Shown here: one piece after another, positions 38,020 to 47,132 of the stretch
Numbering within the stretch: position 1 is the first letter of the stretch
How the letters are laid out: the number at the start of each line of letters is the position of its first letter
Assembly: GCF_000013745.1 (NCBI RefSeq)
Contig: NC_007925.1
Span: 4,960,001-5,024,000 of the forward strand
DNA length: 64,000 nucleotides
Origin: Rhodopseudomonas_A palustris_F
Lineage (GTDB): Bacteria; Pseudomonadota; Alphaproteobacteria; Rhizobiales; Xanthobacteraceae
Reading direction: 5' to 3'
Made by a program: the position numbers and the translations under genes
The notes under the pieces: model-generated
Seen by the model: only the letters and a program-made list of their open reading frames with translations
Database searches by the model: none
What the model was told of the DNA's origin: nothing

Positions 38020-41000
38020 GTACGCACCTCGCGCGGAATTTCAAATTTTCGTCCGAGCCGGTCGATGGTGAATTTTTTGAACGATGCAAGGGTTTTCAGT
38101 CCGATTCCGCTGACCGTTGCATCTTTGCCGAGCGAGATATGCTTGCAGACGCTTGCTGCTCCCGTGCCGCGATGAAGACCACGAAAGTAACCGTCGATGC
38201 ACTCCCCGTTCGCTTTCGATATTTCGACATAGGACAACCCGAACAGCGACCAAAGAAACTCATAACTGCTGTCGATCTCTTTCCAATCCTTGTCCTCCGC
38301 ATAAGCGATCACGGCGCGGTCCGGCGGATCGTTCAGTGCAACGATCTGATGCGGATAGATCGGCACAACATAATATTCCCAAACAGCTTTCTTGTTTTTC
38401 TTCCTGAAAACATCCACGCGCGCCATGTCGCCGCGATCGACGGTGCCGCCATTGATCTCGACTGATACTTTGTCGTTGGTCTGTATCCGAACCTTGCGAA
38501 TGACATCGCCCTTCGGAGACAGCGGCGGCCTGTCTTTCGGCTTGCCGGCCGCGATCCACGCGCGCAGACTTTCCACCAGTTCATCCCGCAACCGCTTGGG
38601 ATCGCTCACCTGCCCGTACGGCTTCGGAATCGGAATCTTCTCCAGGTCCTTGTCCGTCAGTTTTTCGACCGGCTTACGCTCGAACACCAGCCTCTCGCCT
38701 TCGATTTCGCGAATCTGTTTGATGGTGGCGTCGTGCGCCTTGCCGCGCGCGCGCCGACGCTCGGCGCGCGAGACGAAAATCCCGGGCATGGTCTCCGACC
38801 CATAGACCGTGCGTCGAACATCGGCGCGGAAGCCCCGCCAGGGCTCGGCGCAATGAAAGATGTCGTCCGGGCGGCCCTCGCGCTCGCGCCTTTGGACTTC
38901 GACCGTCAGGCGCTGCAGCAGGCTCTCGGTGGTGGCGGCCAGCACCAGCGCATCGACGGCGTGATGCCGGTCGTCCTCGACCCGCTTGCCATCCTGCTTC
39001 TTCAGGCCCTCCAGGCCCCAGGCCCGCCGCAGTTTGGAGGTGATGGCCCCCGGTCGGGTGAACACCCGCCGCTCCTCCACGATCGTCAATCCGTCGTTGC
39101 CGCCGTCCGCCCGACCGCAAATCGCCCGCTCGCACTCGCGCGGCGGGAACATTCGCGAGAGTTCGTCGGCGAGCAGCCGAGTGGCCCATTGCGTATCGGT
39201 GAGGTTGCGGGCCTTGAATTTGTCCTCGATCGCCGCCGCATCCTTGATGCTGTAGTTTCGCTTCTTGCGCCCCTTGACCTCCTGGAGGTTTTCGACGCGC
39301 GCAACGTACTCCATCCATTCGACGTCGGTTTTGTCGGCCTCGAACCACTCGAACGGCGTGCGCCCGCGCTTGTTCTGATTGGACCTCGCGGTGCAGAGCG
39401 TCTTGTTCAGATACGAATCGTCGCCGAACCGGCTCCACGGCAGGATGTGGTCGACCTGATAGCGGGTATCGTTGGCCGCGACCCCTGCGGGATCGATCGC
39501 ATCGCCGGAATAGATGCACTTGAAGTTCTGTTCCTTGGCGAGTTCGTATCGCAAGAGCTCGTCGTCGCTGGGGGCGCGGCCGAGGTGTTCCTCAGCTTGC
39601 TTGCGCCGCTTCGCCTTCTCGACGTTTCTCGCTTCGATGCCATCCGTGAGCTGCTTGCGCTCCTCGGCGCTTTTTCCGACCGAGCGCGCGAGTTCAATAT
39701 GAAAGTAGTCGATCGGTCCGTATTCGCGCGCCACCGCTCTCACTTGCTTAAGAGCCTCGCTCAGCGCCTTCCGAGTCACCGGGCTGCCAACCTGATCGAG
39801 CGGGACCGACAACCGCGCGGCATGATCGTAGCCAACGCGCGCGCAGGCCTCCGAATAGACCAACCCTTCGCGAAGTCCGGGGATGATATTGCGTGCCGCG
39901 CGCGCCGAGATGTGCCCGGCCCGGGTGAACTCCTTGAAATCGCCATTGGCCGCCGCCTGCATCAGGGCCTCGACGACGAGGCTATCGAGACCGAGGTCTT
40001 CAAGCCCATTGCGGATCGATGTGATGTCCTCGCGGAACGACAGGATTTCGGCGATACGATCGAGTGTTTCTGGCGTTCGCGACAGCGATCGCCACGGCGC
40101 ATCACCCAGCGCATCCTTCAACGTCTTCGTTCCATAGGCTGCACCGCCGGTCCGCGCGACGACGTCGAGCGATGCTTCCTTGTCCTTGCCGATGCCGGAA
40201 AACCGCGCGTTCGGATCGAGGTCGAGCGCCTCGCGCAGCGATTTGAACGTGATGGTCTTCTTGGTTTCGCCGAAGCCCTTGGCGGCCAACGCGATTTCCT
40301 CCGCGGTCAGTCGCCGCTCCGGCGATCGGCCCACGGCCAATTTGAGATTCGCCAGTCGGGAGAGAAAACGGAACAGCTCGAACGAAGGTGCGCGCCGCGC
40401 GGCGCGCTTCTGTCCCGGTTCAAACGGGCAATCGCCCACCCTGTCTTCGCTGTCCTGCAGCGGACGCTGAAAGAATGCGACGTCCGCAAATGTTTGCGCC
40501 AGCGTCTCGGTAGCGGCCGCGCTGCCAAATCGAAGCTGAGCGCGAAGGATTGCGCGAACCTCGTCCTCGAGATCGGAGCGTTTCGCGGTGTGCGAGTAGT
40601 CCTTGTCGCGATTGCGCTTGCGGTTCGCGAACTTTGGATCGTTGGCGATCATGTCGCCGAAAGCATGATACTTTGCGAGCCCCTCGCGCGTGGCCTCCAT
40701 CGCCTTTTTCATCTTGGAGGTTTCGTCCGCGGCATTCGCGCCGGCCTCGTTCTTGGCGTTCGACCGAAAGCCGCGATGCCGAGCGATATGACCAAGAACG
40801 ACCGCGAGTTCTTCGTTGCTCAAAAGACGCTGATGTGCGGCGGCGCGAAGCGTCCACGGCGTGACTTGCGCTGCTGCCGAAGCTGTCGAAATTCGGCGCA
40901 TCGCCTGATTGAGAGCGTCCGGTCGCGGATCGGGAAGCAGACCAAACTCGCAAAGCAAGCGGCGGACGCCATTCATGCGCTGCCGGCGGCGGCGAACGAT

Positions 41001-41195
41001 CCGCCGCTGCCCACGCGCGGTGCGGCGCGTTGCGCTCTTTGGCTCGCCGGTCTTGTCGATCAGAGGGGCGTCGAAACAGCGGACGCCGGTAGCGATGATA
41101 CCTCCCCCGGCCCCGCTTATGTCGACGACCCCCCATCCGCACGATGCTATACCGAGGTCAATTCCGAGAATACGCCGGACAACACGCTCACTCAT
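37995..41195 (-). CDS. cas9: Cas9, type II-C RNA-guided nuclease
   Basis: This 1066-residue protein starts at ATG 41195 (MSERVVRRILGIDLGIASCG). RuvC I has Asp13, and an arginine-rich bridge helix follows (RRIVRRRRQRMNGVRR). RuvC II has Glu501 (IELARSVGKS). The HNH domain has His583 in QVDHILPWSRFGDDS. RuvC III has HHAVDALVL with Asp748. All catalytic residues appear intact. The size and the lack of csn2 or cas4 place it in type II-C. The open frame extends to 41288, but that would run through the promoter and anti-repeat. Confidence 0.97.
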   Translation of the reverse strand: MSERVVRRILGIDLGIASCGWGVVDISGAGGGIIATGVRCFDAPLIDKTGEPKSATRRTARGQRRIVRRRRQRMNGVRRLLCEFGLLPDPRPDALNQAMRRISTASAAAQVTPWTLRAAAHQRLLSNEELAVVLGHIARHRGFRSNAKNEAGANAADETSKMKKAMEATREGLAKYHAFGDMIANDPKFANRKRNRDKDYSHTAKRSDLEDEVRAILRAQLRFGSAAATETLAQTFADVAFFQRPLQDSEDRVGDCPFEPGQKRAARRAPSFELFRFLSRLANLKLAVGRSPERRLTAEEIALAAKGFGETKKTITFKSLREALDLDPNARFSGIGKDKEASLDVVARTGGAAYGTKTLKDALGDAPWRSLSRTPETLDRIAEILSFREDITSIRNGLEDLGLDSLVVEALMQAAANGDFKEFTRAGHISARAARNIIPGLREGLVYSEACARVGYDHAARLSVPLDQVGSPVTRKALSEALKQVRAVAREYGPIDYFHIELARSVGKSAEERKQLTDGIEARNVEKAKRRKQAEEHLGRAPSDDELLRYELAKEQNFKCIYSGDAIDPAGVAANDTRYQVDHILPWSRFGDDSYLNKTLCTARSNQNKRGRTPFEWFEADKTDVEWMEYVARVENLQEVKGRKKRNYSIKDAAAIEDKFKARNLTDTQWATRLLADELSRMFPPRECERAICGRADGGNDGLTIVEERRVFTRPGAITSKLRRAWGLEGLKKQDGKRVEDDRHHAVDALVLAATTESLLQRLTVEVQRREREGRPDDIFHCAEPWRGFRADVRRTVYGSETMPGIFVSRAERRRARGKAHDATIKQIREIEGERLVFERKPVEKLTDKDLEKIPIPKPYGQVSDPKRLRDELVESLRAWIAAGKPKDRPPLSPKGDVIRKVRIQTNDKVSVEINGGTVDRGDMARVDVFRKKNKKAVWEYYVVPIYPHQIVALNDPPDRAVIAYAEDKDWKEIDSSYEFLWSLFGLSYVEISKANGECIDGYFRGLHRGTGAASVCKHISLGKDATVSGIGLKTLASFKKFTIDRLGRKFEIPREVRTWRGEACT

Positions 41196-41228
41196 CACGC
41201 CACCAAGATTGCACACAATCAAAAATCG

Positions 41229-41257
41229 ATTATTGACCGTCTTGTGTATTTCGGCAA
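41229..41257 (-). promoter_or_regulatory. Predicted cas9 promoter
   Basis: On the minus strand, TTGCCG at 41257-41252 and AATAAT at 41234-41229 are 17 bases apart. The predicted RNA start is near 41222, giving a leader of about 27 bases. Confidence 0.55.
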
Positions 41258-41261
41258 TCAT
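41233..41261 (+). promoter_or_regulatory. Predicted tracrRNA promoter
   Basis: TTGACC at 41233-41238 and AATCAT at 41256-41261 are 17 bases apart on the plus strand. The predicted RNA start near 41268 would begin the transcript with the anti-repeat. It overlaps the cas9 promoter almost completely. Confidence 0.55.
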
Positions 41262-41267
41262 GCGGTG

Positions 41268-41364
41268 GGAAATCGGTAGGAAAGCCACGGCAAGTAACGG
41301 AAACCTCGGTTTTCGTTACGAAGGATTACCCCCGTTACGGAAACGTGACGGGGGGATTCATTTG
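41268..41364 (+). ncRNA. tracrRNA of the type II-C system
   Basis: The anti-repeat GGAAATCGGTAGGAAAGCC and the following ACGGC (to 41291) are complementary to the first 24 bases of the CRISPR repeat with one mismatch. Hairpin 1 is GTAACGGAAAC/GTTTTCGTTAC at 41294-41319. Hairpin 2 is CCCCCGTTACG/CGTGACGGGGG at 41329-41354, a terminator-like stem. The layout of anti-repeat plus two hairpins is that of type II-C tracrRNAs. It lies divergent from cas9. The exact ends are predictions. Sequence from 41365 to 41636 holds no gene I can support. Confidence 0.88.
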
Positions 41365-41825
41365 ATCTGTCAGTCGGCTTTGGCTCGGCTGAACTCGGCC
41401 AGCCGTGAAACGCGCCAGGCGCAAAATGGCTATCTTCCTGCGCCGGAAATCTCACTCCTCACATCGGCAATCATCGGACCAGCGCGCGCCGCTCGCCGCA
41501 GCCTTTCCAGACCCGATCGATGCGCATCCGAAATCTGGGCCGGCCTGCTCTCGTCTCGTTTGGAGATAACGGTGCCATGTCATTGGAAGAGGCGCACGCG
41601 TATGGCGGCGCAGGGTCGCCCCGTTAGAACAGCAATTGTGTGACGACAATTATCTTGGCCGGCGGACGACAACTAGCTTGGCCGGTGTGGCCGGACGGCG
41701 GGAGGGCGTAGCCCGACCAGAGTCCGGCCACACCGGCTGCGCCGTTTTGTGGGGTCATTTGACGTCACTGGCGGTCGTTTCTGAGGTGGTGCAAGCGGTT
41801 CTTTCCTCAATGGAAAGGGCCGTTC

Positions 41826-43361
41826 GTGCCAGGCAGCCACCTCAACGACCACCAGGTGAGAACGTACATGGACCATCGTCGAACCCATCCTCAGCACACT
41901 GCCGCCGCCAAAGCGGGAATCAGCGAACGCTCGGCTCGTCGGATCGATCGCGATCCAACCTTGCCATCGCAGCGCAAGACACCCCGAGGTTATCGGACCC
42001 GTCCCAACCCGTTCGACGGCGTTTGGGAAGCCGATATCGTGCCGCTGCTGCAATCGATGCCGTCGCTGCAGGCCATCACCATTTTGCGCGAGCTGCAGCG
42101 GCGTCATCCCGGCCGCTTTCCCGACAGCCATTTGCGAACCCTGCAGCGCCACATGCGGCGGTGGAGCGCACTCGCCGGCCCCGAGCGCGACGTCATCTTC
42201 CGTCAGGAGCATCCGCCCGGTGCGCAGGGCCTTTCCGACTTCACCGATGCGGGCGAGCTTGGTGTGACGATGGTTGGGCTCGCCTTTCCGCATCGCTTCT
42301 ATCACTTCGCGCTGGCCCATTCGCAGTGGGAGTACGCCCGCGTGGTCGAGGGCGGGGAAAGCTTCTCGGCGCTTGCCGAGGGGCTCCAGAACGCGCTCTG
42401 GCTGCTCGGGGGGGCCCCGCGCGAGCATCGCACCGACAGCCTCTCGGCTGCGTTCAAGAACCTCTCGGAGGAGGAGGACTTCACGCGCGCCTATCGTGAA
42501 CTTTGTGACCATTACGGCATGGCGGCGACCCGCAACAATCGCGGTGTCAGTCATGAGAACGGCTCGATCGAAAGCCCGAATCGCCACCTCAAGAAGGCGC
42601 TCGATCAGGCGCTGACGCTGCGCGGTAGCCGTGACTTCGATACTCGGGTGGCCTATCAGGCATTCACCGACGACATCGTCGGCCAACGCAATGCCGCCCG
42701 CGACCAGGCCTTCGCAGCCGACCGCGCCGCCCTGCGGGCGCTGCCGCCGCGCCGCACCACGGACTTCAGCGAGGCTGCCGTGGTGGTCACGTCCTCCAGC
42801 ATGTTCTGTCTGCGCAAGGTGTTCTACACGGTGCCGTCGCGTTTGATCGGCCATCGCCTCAAGGTGCACCTCTACGACGATCGGCTCGACTGCTTCCTCG
42901 GCTCGACGCAGGTGCTCGTGCTGCCGCGCGGCCGGGTGCCGCGGGGGGCCCAACGCGGACACGTCGCCGACTACCGGCACGTGCTGCCGAGCCTTCGGCG
43001 CAAACCCCAGGCCTTGCGCAACCTGGTATGGCGTGACGCGCTGTTCCCGCGGCCGGCGTTCCGCCGGGCCTGGGACACGCTGGTCGAGCGAGGCCCGATC
43101 GACCGGGCTTGTCGCACCATGGTGGCGTTGCTCGACATCGCCTATTGCAGCGGTTGCGAAGCAGAACTCGCCGCGCATATCGACAGCGTGCTCGATCTCG
43201 GCCACCTGCCGGATCCCAACGCCCTGCGGGCTGTGTTCAGCCGCGATGCCGCGGCTCAAAACGGCGGGGCGGCATTGCCCACGGTGGCCGTCACGATGCC
43301 GGCCGCGTTGATCTACGACGTGCTGCTGTCCAGCGTCCACGGCGAGGTGTCGTCATGCTGA
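41826..43361 (+). CDS. istA: IstA, IS21-family transposase
   Basis: This 511-residue DDE transposase has an N-terminal helix-turn-helix (HTAAAKAGISERSARRIDRD). Catalytic-region segments include LSDFTDAGELGVTMVG (first Asp), EHRTDSLSAAFKNL (second Asp) and RGVSHENGSIESPNRHLKKA (Glu). The frame opens at a GTG; an in-frame ATG at 41868 (MDHRRTHPQH) is a possible later start. Its end overlaps istB by 7 bases. Confidence 0.94.
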   Translation: MPGSHLNDHQVRTYMDHRRTHPQHTAAAKAGISERSARRIDRDPTLPSQRKTPRGYRTRPNPFDGVWEADIVPLLQSMPSLQAITILRELQRRHPGRFPDSHLRTLQRHMRRWSALAGPERDVIFRQEHPPGAQGLSDFTDAGELGVTMVGLAFPHRFYHFALAHSQWEYARVVEGGESFSALAEGLQNALWLLGGAPREHRTDSLSAAFKNLSEEEDFTRAYRELCDHYGMAATRNNRGVSHENGSIESPNRHLKKALDQALTLRGSRDFDTRVAYQAFTDDIVGQRNAARDQAFAADRAALRALPPRRTTDFSEAAVVVTSSSMFCLRKVFYTVPSRLIGHRLKVHLYDDRLDCFLGSTQVLVLPRGRVPRGAQRGHVADYRHVLPSLRRKPQALRNLVWRDALFPRPAFRRAWDTLVERGPIDRACRTMVALLDIAYCSGCEAELAAHIDSVLDLGHLPDPNALRAVFSRDAAAQNGGAALPTVAVTMPAALIYDVLLSSVHGEVSSC

Positions 43362-44188
43362 CGCGCGACAACACACCAGCGCCCATCACGGTCGATCTCG
43401 CTCGCCTGCCGATGCTGCTGACCTCCCTGCGGCTGCCGACCATCGGCCAAATGTGGGCGGACCTCGCCGAGCGTTCAGACCGCGAAGGCTGGCCGGCCGC
43501 TCGCTATCTTGCGGCCTTGCTCGAGCACGAGCTTGCCGAACGCTATCAACGTCGAATCCAGCGCAACATGCAGGACGCTCACCTGCCGGCGGGGAAGAGC
43601 TTCGCCACCTTCGACTTCGCCGCCGTCCCGATGATCAACAAGAGCCAGATCACCGCGCTCGCGGCCGGCGGTTCTTGGCTCGACAAAGGCGCCAATCTAT
43701 TGGCCTTTGGCCCGCCAGGCGTTGGCAAGTCGCATCTCGGCGCAGCTCTCGGCCAGGCTCTCATCGAAAACGGCTATCGTGTTCTGTTCACCCGCACGAC
43801 CGACATGGTGCAACGACTTCAGGCCGCTCGCCGCGATCTAACGCTGCAAAACGTCATGGAAAAGCTCGACAAATACGACCTGCTCATCCTCGATGACCTC
43901 TCTTACGTCCGCAAGGATCAGGCCGAAACCAGCGTGCTCTTCGAACTCATCTCCGCCCGTTACGAGCGTCGCAGCTTGCTCATTACAGCTAATCAGCCAT
44001 TCGGGGGCTGGGAGGAAATCTTCCCCGACAAGGCAATGACCGTGGCCGCCATCGACCGCCTCGTGCACCACGCCGTCATTCTGGAAATGAACACCGACAG
44101 TTATCGTCGCAAGGCCGCAGTCACGCGAATGACCGATCGGAAGGCCTCGGAAAACTCAAAGCAAAAGCCTGTAACCAAAACGATCTAA
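43355..44188 (+). CDS. istB: IstB, IS21-family helper ATPase
   Basis: This 277-residue AAA+ ATPase has Walker A FGPPGVGKSHLGAALG and Walker B LLILDDLSYV. It also has the IstB ending in which KAMTVAAIDRLVHHAVILEM precedes the C-terminus. It helps IstA capture target DNA. The start at 43355 overlaps the istA end. Confidence 0.95.
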   Translation: MLTRDNTPAPITVDLARLPMLLTSLRLPTIGQMWADLAERSDREGWPAARYLAALLEHELAERYQRRIQRNMQDAHLPAGKSFATFDFAAVPMINKSQITALAAGGSWLDKGANLLAFGPPGVGKSHLGAALGQALIENGYRVLFTRTTDMVQRLQAARRDLTLQNVMEKLDKYDLLILDDLSYVRKDQAETSVLFELISARYERRSLLITANQPFGGWEEIFPDKAMTVAAIDRLVHHAVILEMNTDSYRRKAAVTRMTDRKASENSKQKPVTKTI

Positions 44189-44325
44189 TCGTCGCAATCG
44201 CGCCAATTAGATCTTGCGTCGTTGCTCAACTCCTTGCACCCTCAAATCGCTTCAGAGGCGACCGCCAAAACCGGCCATCCTAGTTGTCGCCGACCGGCCA
44301 TCGTAATTGTCACTCTACAAGCAAT

Positions 44326-44883
44326 CATGGGTCGGGAAGTGGCTGGCGGGCCGAGAACGAAGAAACGGAGAACTACGTCTACTCCATAGCCCTCTATGGC
44401 CCTCCTAAATAGAGCTGCAAACACTTGGCGCGCATTGGCGAAAAGCTGCTTGCTAGCGCTAGGCTCCTTGACGAACGACCGAAGGAAGCGAAGATGCTTA
44501 TCGTCCCGGTTCAACGCTGAATGTTTTTGCTCCTAGAAGCGTTGAAACTTAAGGTTCCAGCAGACGGTGGGGTGGCTGCAAAGAGGTGCGATGTGCAATT
44601 CCATGCGGGGACCCGACTGCACCGCTTAAAGCCCGCCTCCATGACTCTCAGCGGGGCCACCATGCGCTCTTTCGGTAGCGATGGGGATTGATGCCCAACA
44701 TCATCACCGGACTCAACGAGCTTCCTAGCGCCAGCATCGCAGTGACTTCAGGGATGGGCTTGAAGTCAGGCGTTTGAAGTGACCTGGCAGATACCGGACC
44801 CGATTCAATGGCTAAGGGACGGCAGGTTCGTGTTGGGCCAGTAACGGACATTGTTGCTCATGTCAGAGACCCCTATCCCGGAA
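44326..44883. other. Intergenic stretch with no supported gene
   Basis: Short frames are present (for example 44242-44514 and 44648-44851 on the minus strand), but none has a recognisable domain or ribosome site, and the first crosses the IS21 boundary. Confidence 0.5.
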
Positions 44884-45504
44884 TCAGAGTGAGACTTCGT
44901 CGCAATGATGGTCCAGCCGGTACGCGTTCAGCTTGCGCTTTTGCAGCAACGCAGCCAACCGGTCGGAAATGAACCAGCACCCGCTATAGCGATGTTCGAC
45001 CCAGCACGCCCTACCGCCGATGACAGCCGCGTCCAGCGCGCATTGCCAAGGCCCGACGCGGCGCTCGTAACTCCAGTTTTGGATATCGCCGCGCCCACTC
45101 GCCCTGAGATTACTCCGGTCTTCAATAATCGAATCGATCCGCCCGACGACATTGAAGATGAAGAAATCGCCGGGCTTGGCGACGCCGTTTTTGTCCTCGG
45201 CAACGACCGGGAAAAATTGATGCCGCCCGGGGTCGAGCTCCTCGACCGCGTCCCTGAGCCGCGAACTGACCAGATTTCCGCCGCCAAGCAACAGCATCCA
45301 GTCGCACATTGTTTTAGCCCGGGTGAGGCGCACCCGGCGGGGCACTACCTCGGGCGGAATCCAGGTTCCGGTAACCCAGGATGCACTAGTGATCGTGCCG
45401 GGATAGGCATCGGTCCGGTCGAAAAACGCACGCAGAACCTTCCGGTCGTCCTCGGAATATCCGATTTCCGACTTACCGTACATTCCGTGAATGATGTAAG
45501 CCAT
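44884..45504 (-). CDS. Imm11/DUF1629-type immunity-like protein
   Basis: This 206-residue protein contains LVSSRLRDAVEELDPGRHQF, FFPVVAEDKNG and DFFIFNVVGRIDSI, a pattern I associate with DUF1629 (Imm11), a family of presumed immunity proteins against polymorphic toxins. No toxin gene lies beside it, so it is an orphan. The surrounding DNA is mobile and decayed. The family call rests on motif memory only. Confidence 0.6.
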   Translation of the reverse strand: MAYIIHGMYGKSEIGYSEDDRKVLRAFFDRTDAYPGTITSASWVTGTWIPPEVVPRRVRLTRAKTMCDWMLLLGGGNLVSSRLRDAVEELDPGRHQFFPVVAEDKNGVAKPGDFFIFNVVGRIDSIIEDRSNLRASGRGDIQNWSYERRVGPWQCALDAAVIGGRACWVEHRYSGCWFISDRLAALLQKRKLNAYRLDHHCDEVSL

Positions 45505-45566
45505 TCCGTGGTCTGCCTACTTTGTCCCAATGAGCGGCCATCGTTAGGCTGTTCGCGATCCGGGGG

Positions 45567-45757
45567 CTAACTTCGGGCCTTGCGCGGGGCAATCAACAGC
45601 TTGTCCGGGGTCGTCTTCAGGGCACCCGCAATGCGAGCCAGCACGATCACCGTAACGTTCCGCTTCCCGCGGTCCACCTAGCTGATGTCGGCGCGATCAA
45701 GCCCGGCCTCTAAAGCAAAGCCCTGGTCTGCCCCGCTGAGGGATGGTCAGATATCCC
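45567..45757 (-). pseudogene. Broken XRE-type helix-turn-helix regulator
   Basis: The minus strand reads QGFALEAGLDRADIS, then a TAG at 45680-45678, then VDRGKRNVTVIVLARIAGAL and LIAPRKARS. Without the stop this is a typical XRE fragment (EAGLDRxxISxVERGKRNPT). The N-terminal part is also missing. Confidence 0.65.
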
Positions 45758-45917
45758 CCAACAGCGCCTCCCGGCACGCGCTCTGCCTGCCAACCATGGA
45801 AGTCTAAAGCATGCTGTTGCGCTGGTCAGAACTTTGGTCAGAACGTGGTCAGACGGCCAACTGCCATGCGCATCTAAGCTTCTGTAAAATATATATAATC
45901 TCCAATTAACAGCAGGC

Positions 45918-45933
45918 TGGCGGAGAGAGTGTC
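45918..45933. repeat. 16-bp direct repeat, left copy (possible attachment site)
   Basis: TGGCGGAGAGAGTGTC is identical to 61026-61041 in the same orientation. Its first 14 bases read on the minus strand as CACTCTCTCCGCCA, the usual 3' end of a tRNA-Ser. The pair brackets the coo cluster and an integrase remnant. Confidence 0.55.
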
Positions 45934-46065
45934 AGTCAATCCCTATTGAAAGGGAAAGCATTTCCGACTTTCCTAGACCAAGACCCACCGTTTGACCAAC
46001 GGCCGGAGAATCGGGTTTCGCCTCAGACAAACACCAGCAGTGCTGGTGCTCCGCGATTGGTGCCG

Positions 46066-46122
46066 TAGAGTCTTGCCCTCCGAAGGCAAAGGTCACACGT
46101 TCGAATCGTGTCGGGTACGCCA
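46066..46122 (+). pseudogene. 3' part of tRNA-Arg(CCG)
   Basis: The sequence folds as the anticodon arm (TTGCC/GGCAA, loop CTCCGAA, anticodon CCG), variable loop AGGTC, T arm (ACACG/CGTGT with loop TTCGAAT), the 3' acceptor strand CGGGTAC, discriminator G and CCA. No matching 5' acceptor or D arm precedes it. This is the usual trace of an element integrated into a tRNA gene. Confidence 0.75.
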
Positions 46123-46202
46123 TTCAGAACAAAACTGCGAACTCGTATGGCATTGAAGACTCCGTTTGATCCTCAATCGGGTCGGCTTGAGCGACGTGGC
46201 CG

Positions 46203-47105
46203 CTATGACGCGACGCTCGCTGCGATGGCGCGCTGCCGGGCTTCGATCCATTGCACCCAGGCCGCAAGTCCCTCGCCGGTGGTGGCGGACAGCTGCAGCA
46301 CCGACAGGCGGGGGTTGACCCGGTGCGCCAGTTCCAGACAGCGTTCGACATTGAAGCTGACATAGGGCGCCAGATCGATCTTGTTCAGGATCATCAGGTC
46401 GGCGGCGGCGAACATGTCGGGATATTTGAGCGGCTTGTCCTCGCCCTCGGTGACCGAGAGGATCACCACCTTGGCAGCCTCGCCGAGATCGAAGGCGGCA
46501 GGGCAGACCAGATTGCCGACGTTCTCCACGAACAACACGCCACCCGCGGCCAGATCGAGCCGCGCGAAGGCGTCGGCCACCATCGCGGCGTCGAGATGGC
46601 AACCTTTGCCGGTGTTGACCTGGATCGCCGGCGCGCCGGATTCGCGAATCCGGTCGGCGTCGAAGCTGGTCTGCTGATCGCCTTCGATCACCGCCACCGG
46701 CAATCGGCCGGCCAGCGCGGTGATCGTGGCGCAGAGCAGCGTAGTCTTGCCGGAGCCTGGGCTCGACAGCAAGTTCAGCGTGAGAATTCCGGCCTGCGCA
46801 AAGCGCGCGCGATTGGCTTCGGCAAGACCGTCATTGTGCGCCAGCACCGCGCGCTCCAGCTTGATGATCTGGCGCTGGTCCAATCCCGGCACCGAGACCC
46901 CGGCTTCGCCGACGCCGTAATGCACGGCCGCATGATCGTGATGATCGTGATCGGCATGATGATGGTCGTGCGGATGTTCGTGATGATGGCCATGCGGCGT
47001 GCCGGCGGCATGCAGCGCGGCGTGCGCGGCCTCGTCGAGGTCGTCATGGTCGTGAAGAGGCTGTCCTTCGACGGTCCCCTGACCGCAACCGCAAACCGCA
47101 CACAT
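46203..47105 (-). CDS. hypB: HypB, nickel-handling GTPase for hydrogenase maturation
   Basis: This 300-residue protein begins [10 protein letters not shown], the N-terminal nickel-site start. A histidine-rich stretch follows (about residues 38-60) and then a P-loop GTPase ([13 protein letters not shown]). It contains [10 protein letters not shown], a metal-site segment. It inserts nickel into [NiFe] hydrogenase with HypA. It lies 27 bases after cooA at the end of the cluster. Confidence 0.95.
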   Translation of the reverse strand: MCAVCGCGQGTVEGQPLHDHDDLDEAAHAALHAAGTPHGHHHEHPHDHHHADHDHHDHAAVHYGVGEAGVSVPGLDQRQIIKLERAVLAHNDGLAEANRARFAQAGILTLNLLSSPGSGKTTLLCATITALAGRLPVAVIEGDQQTSFDADRIRESGAPAIQVNTGKGCHLDAAMVADAFARLDLAAGGVLFVENVGNLVCPAAFDLGEAAKVVILSVTEGEDKPLKYPDMFAAADLMILNKIDLAPYVSFNVERCLELAHRVNPRLSVLQLSATTGEGLAAWVQWIEARQRAIAASVAS

Positions 47106-47132
47106 GGCCCGTCTCCTGTTCGCTGTGACGCT

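Larger units (their letters stand above)
41637..44319 (+). mobile_element. IS21-family insertion sequence
   Basis: The element is 2683 bp with istA and istB. Left and right ends are inverted copies: TGT at the edge, then ACAATTA, TGGCCGG, CGACAACTAG and a second TGGCCGG. These multiple end repeats are typical of IS21. It is flanked by a 6-bp target duplication, AGCAAT, at 41631-41636 and 44320-44325. Both genes are intact, so the element may be active. Confidence 0.93.

Noticed and set aside
37995..41288. 1097-residue version of Cas9
   Set aside because: The extra 31 residues would be read through the predicted promoter and the anti-repeat; homologues start near MSERVVRRILG.
44242..44514. 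90-residue minus-strand frame at the right end of the IS21 element
   Set aside because: It crosses the IS boundary and has no recognisable domain; joining it across the target duplication gives only a short frame that soon stops.
45932..46123. 63-residue minus-strand frame
   Set aside because: It is the reverse reading of the tRNA-Arg fragment and nearby non-coding DNA.
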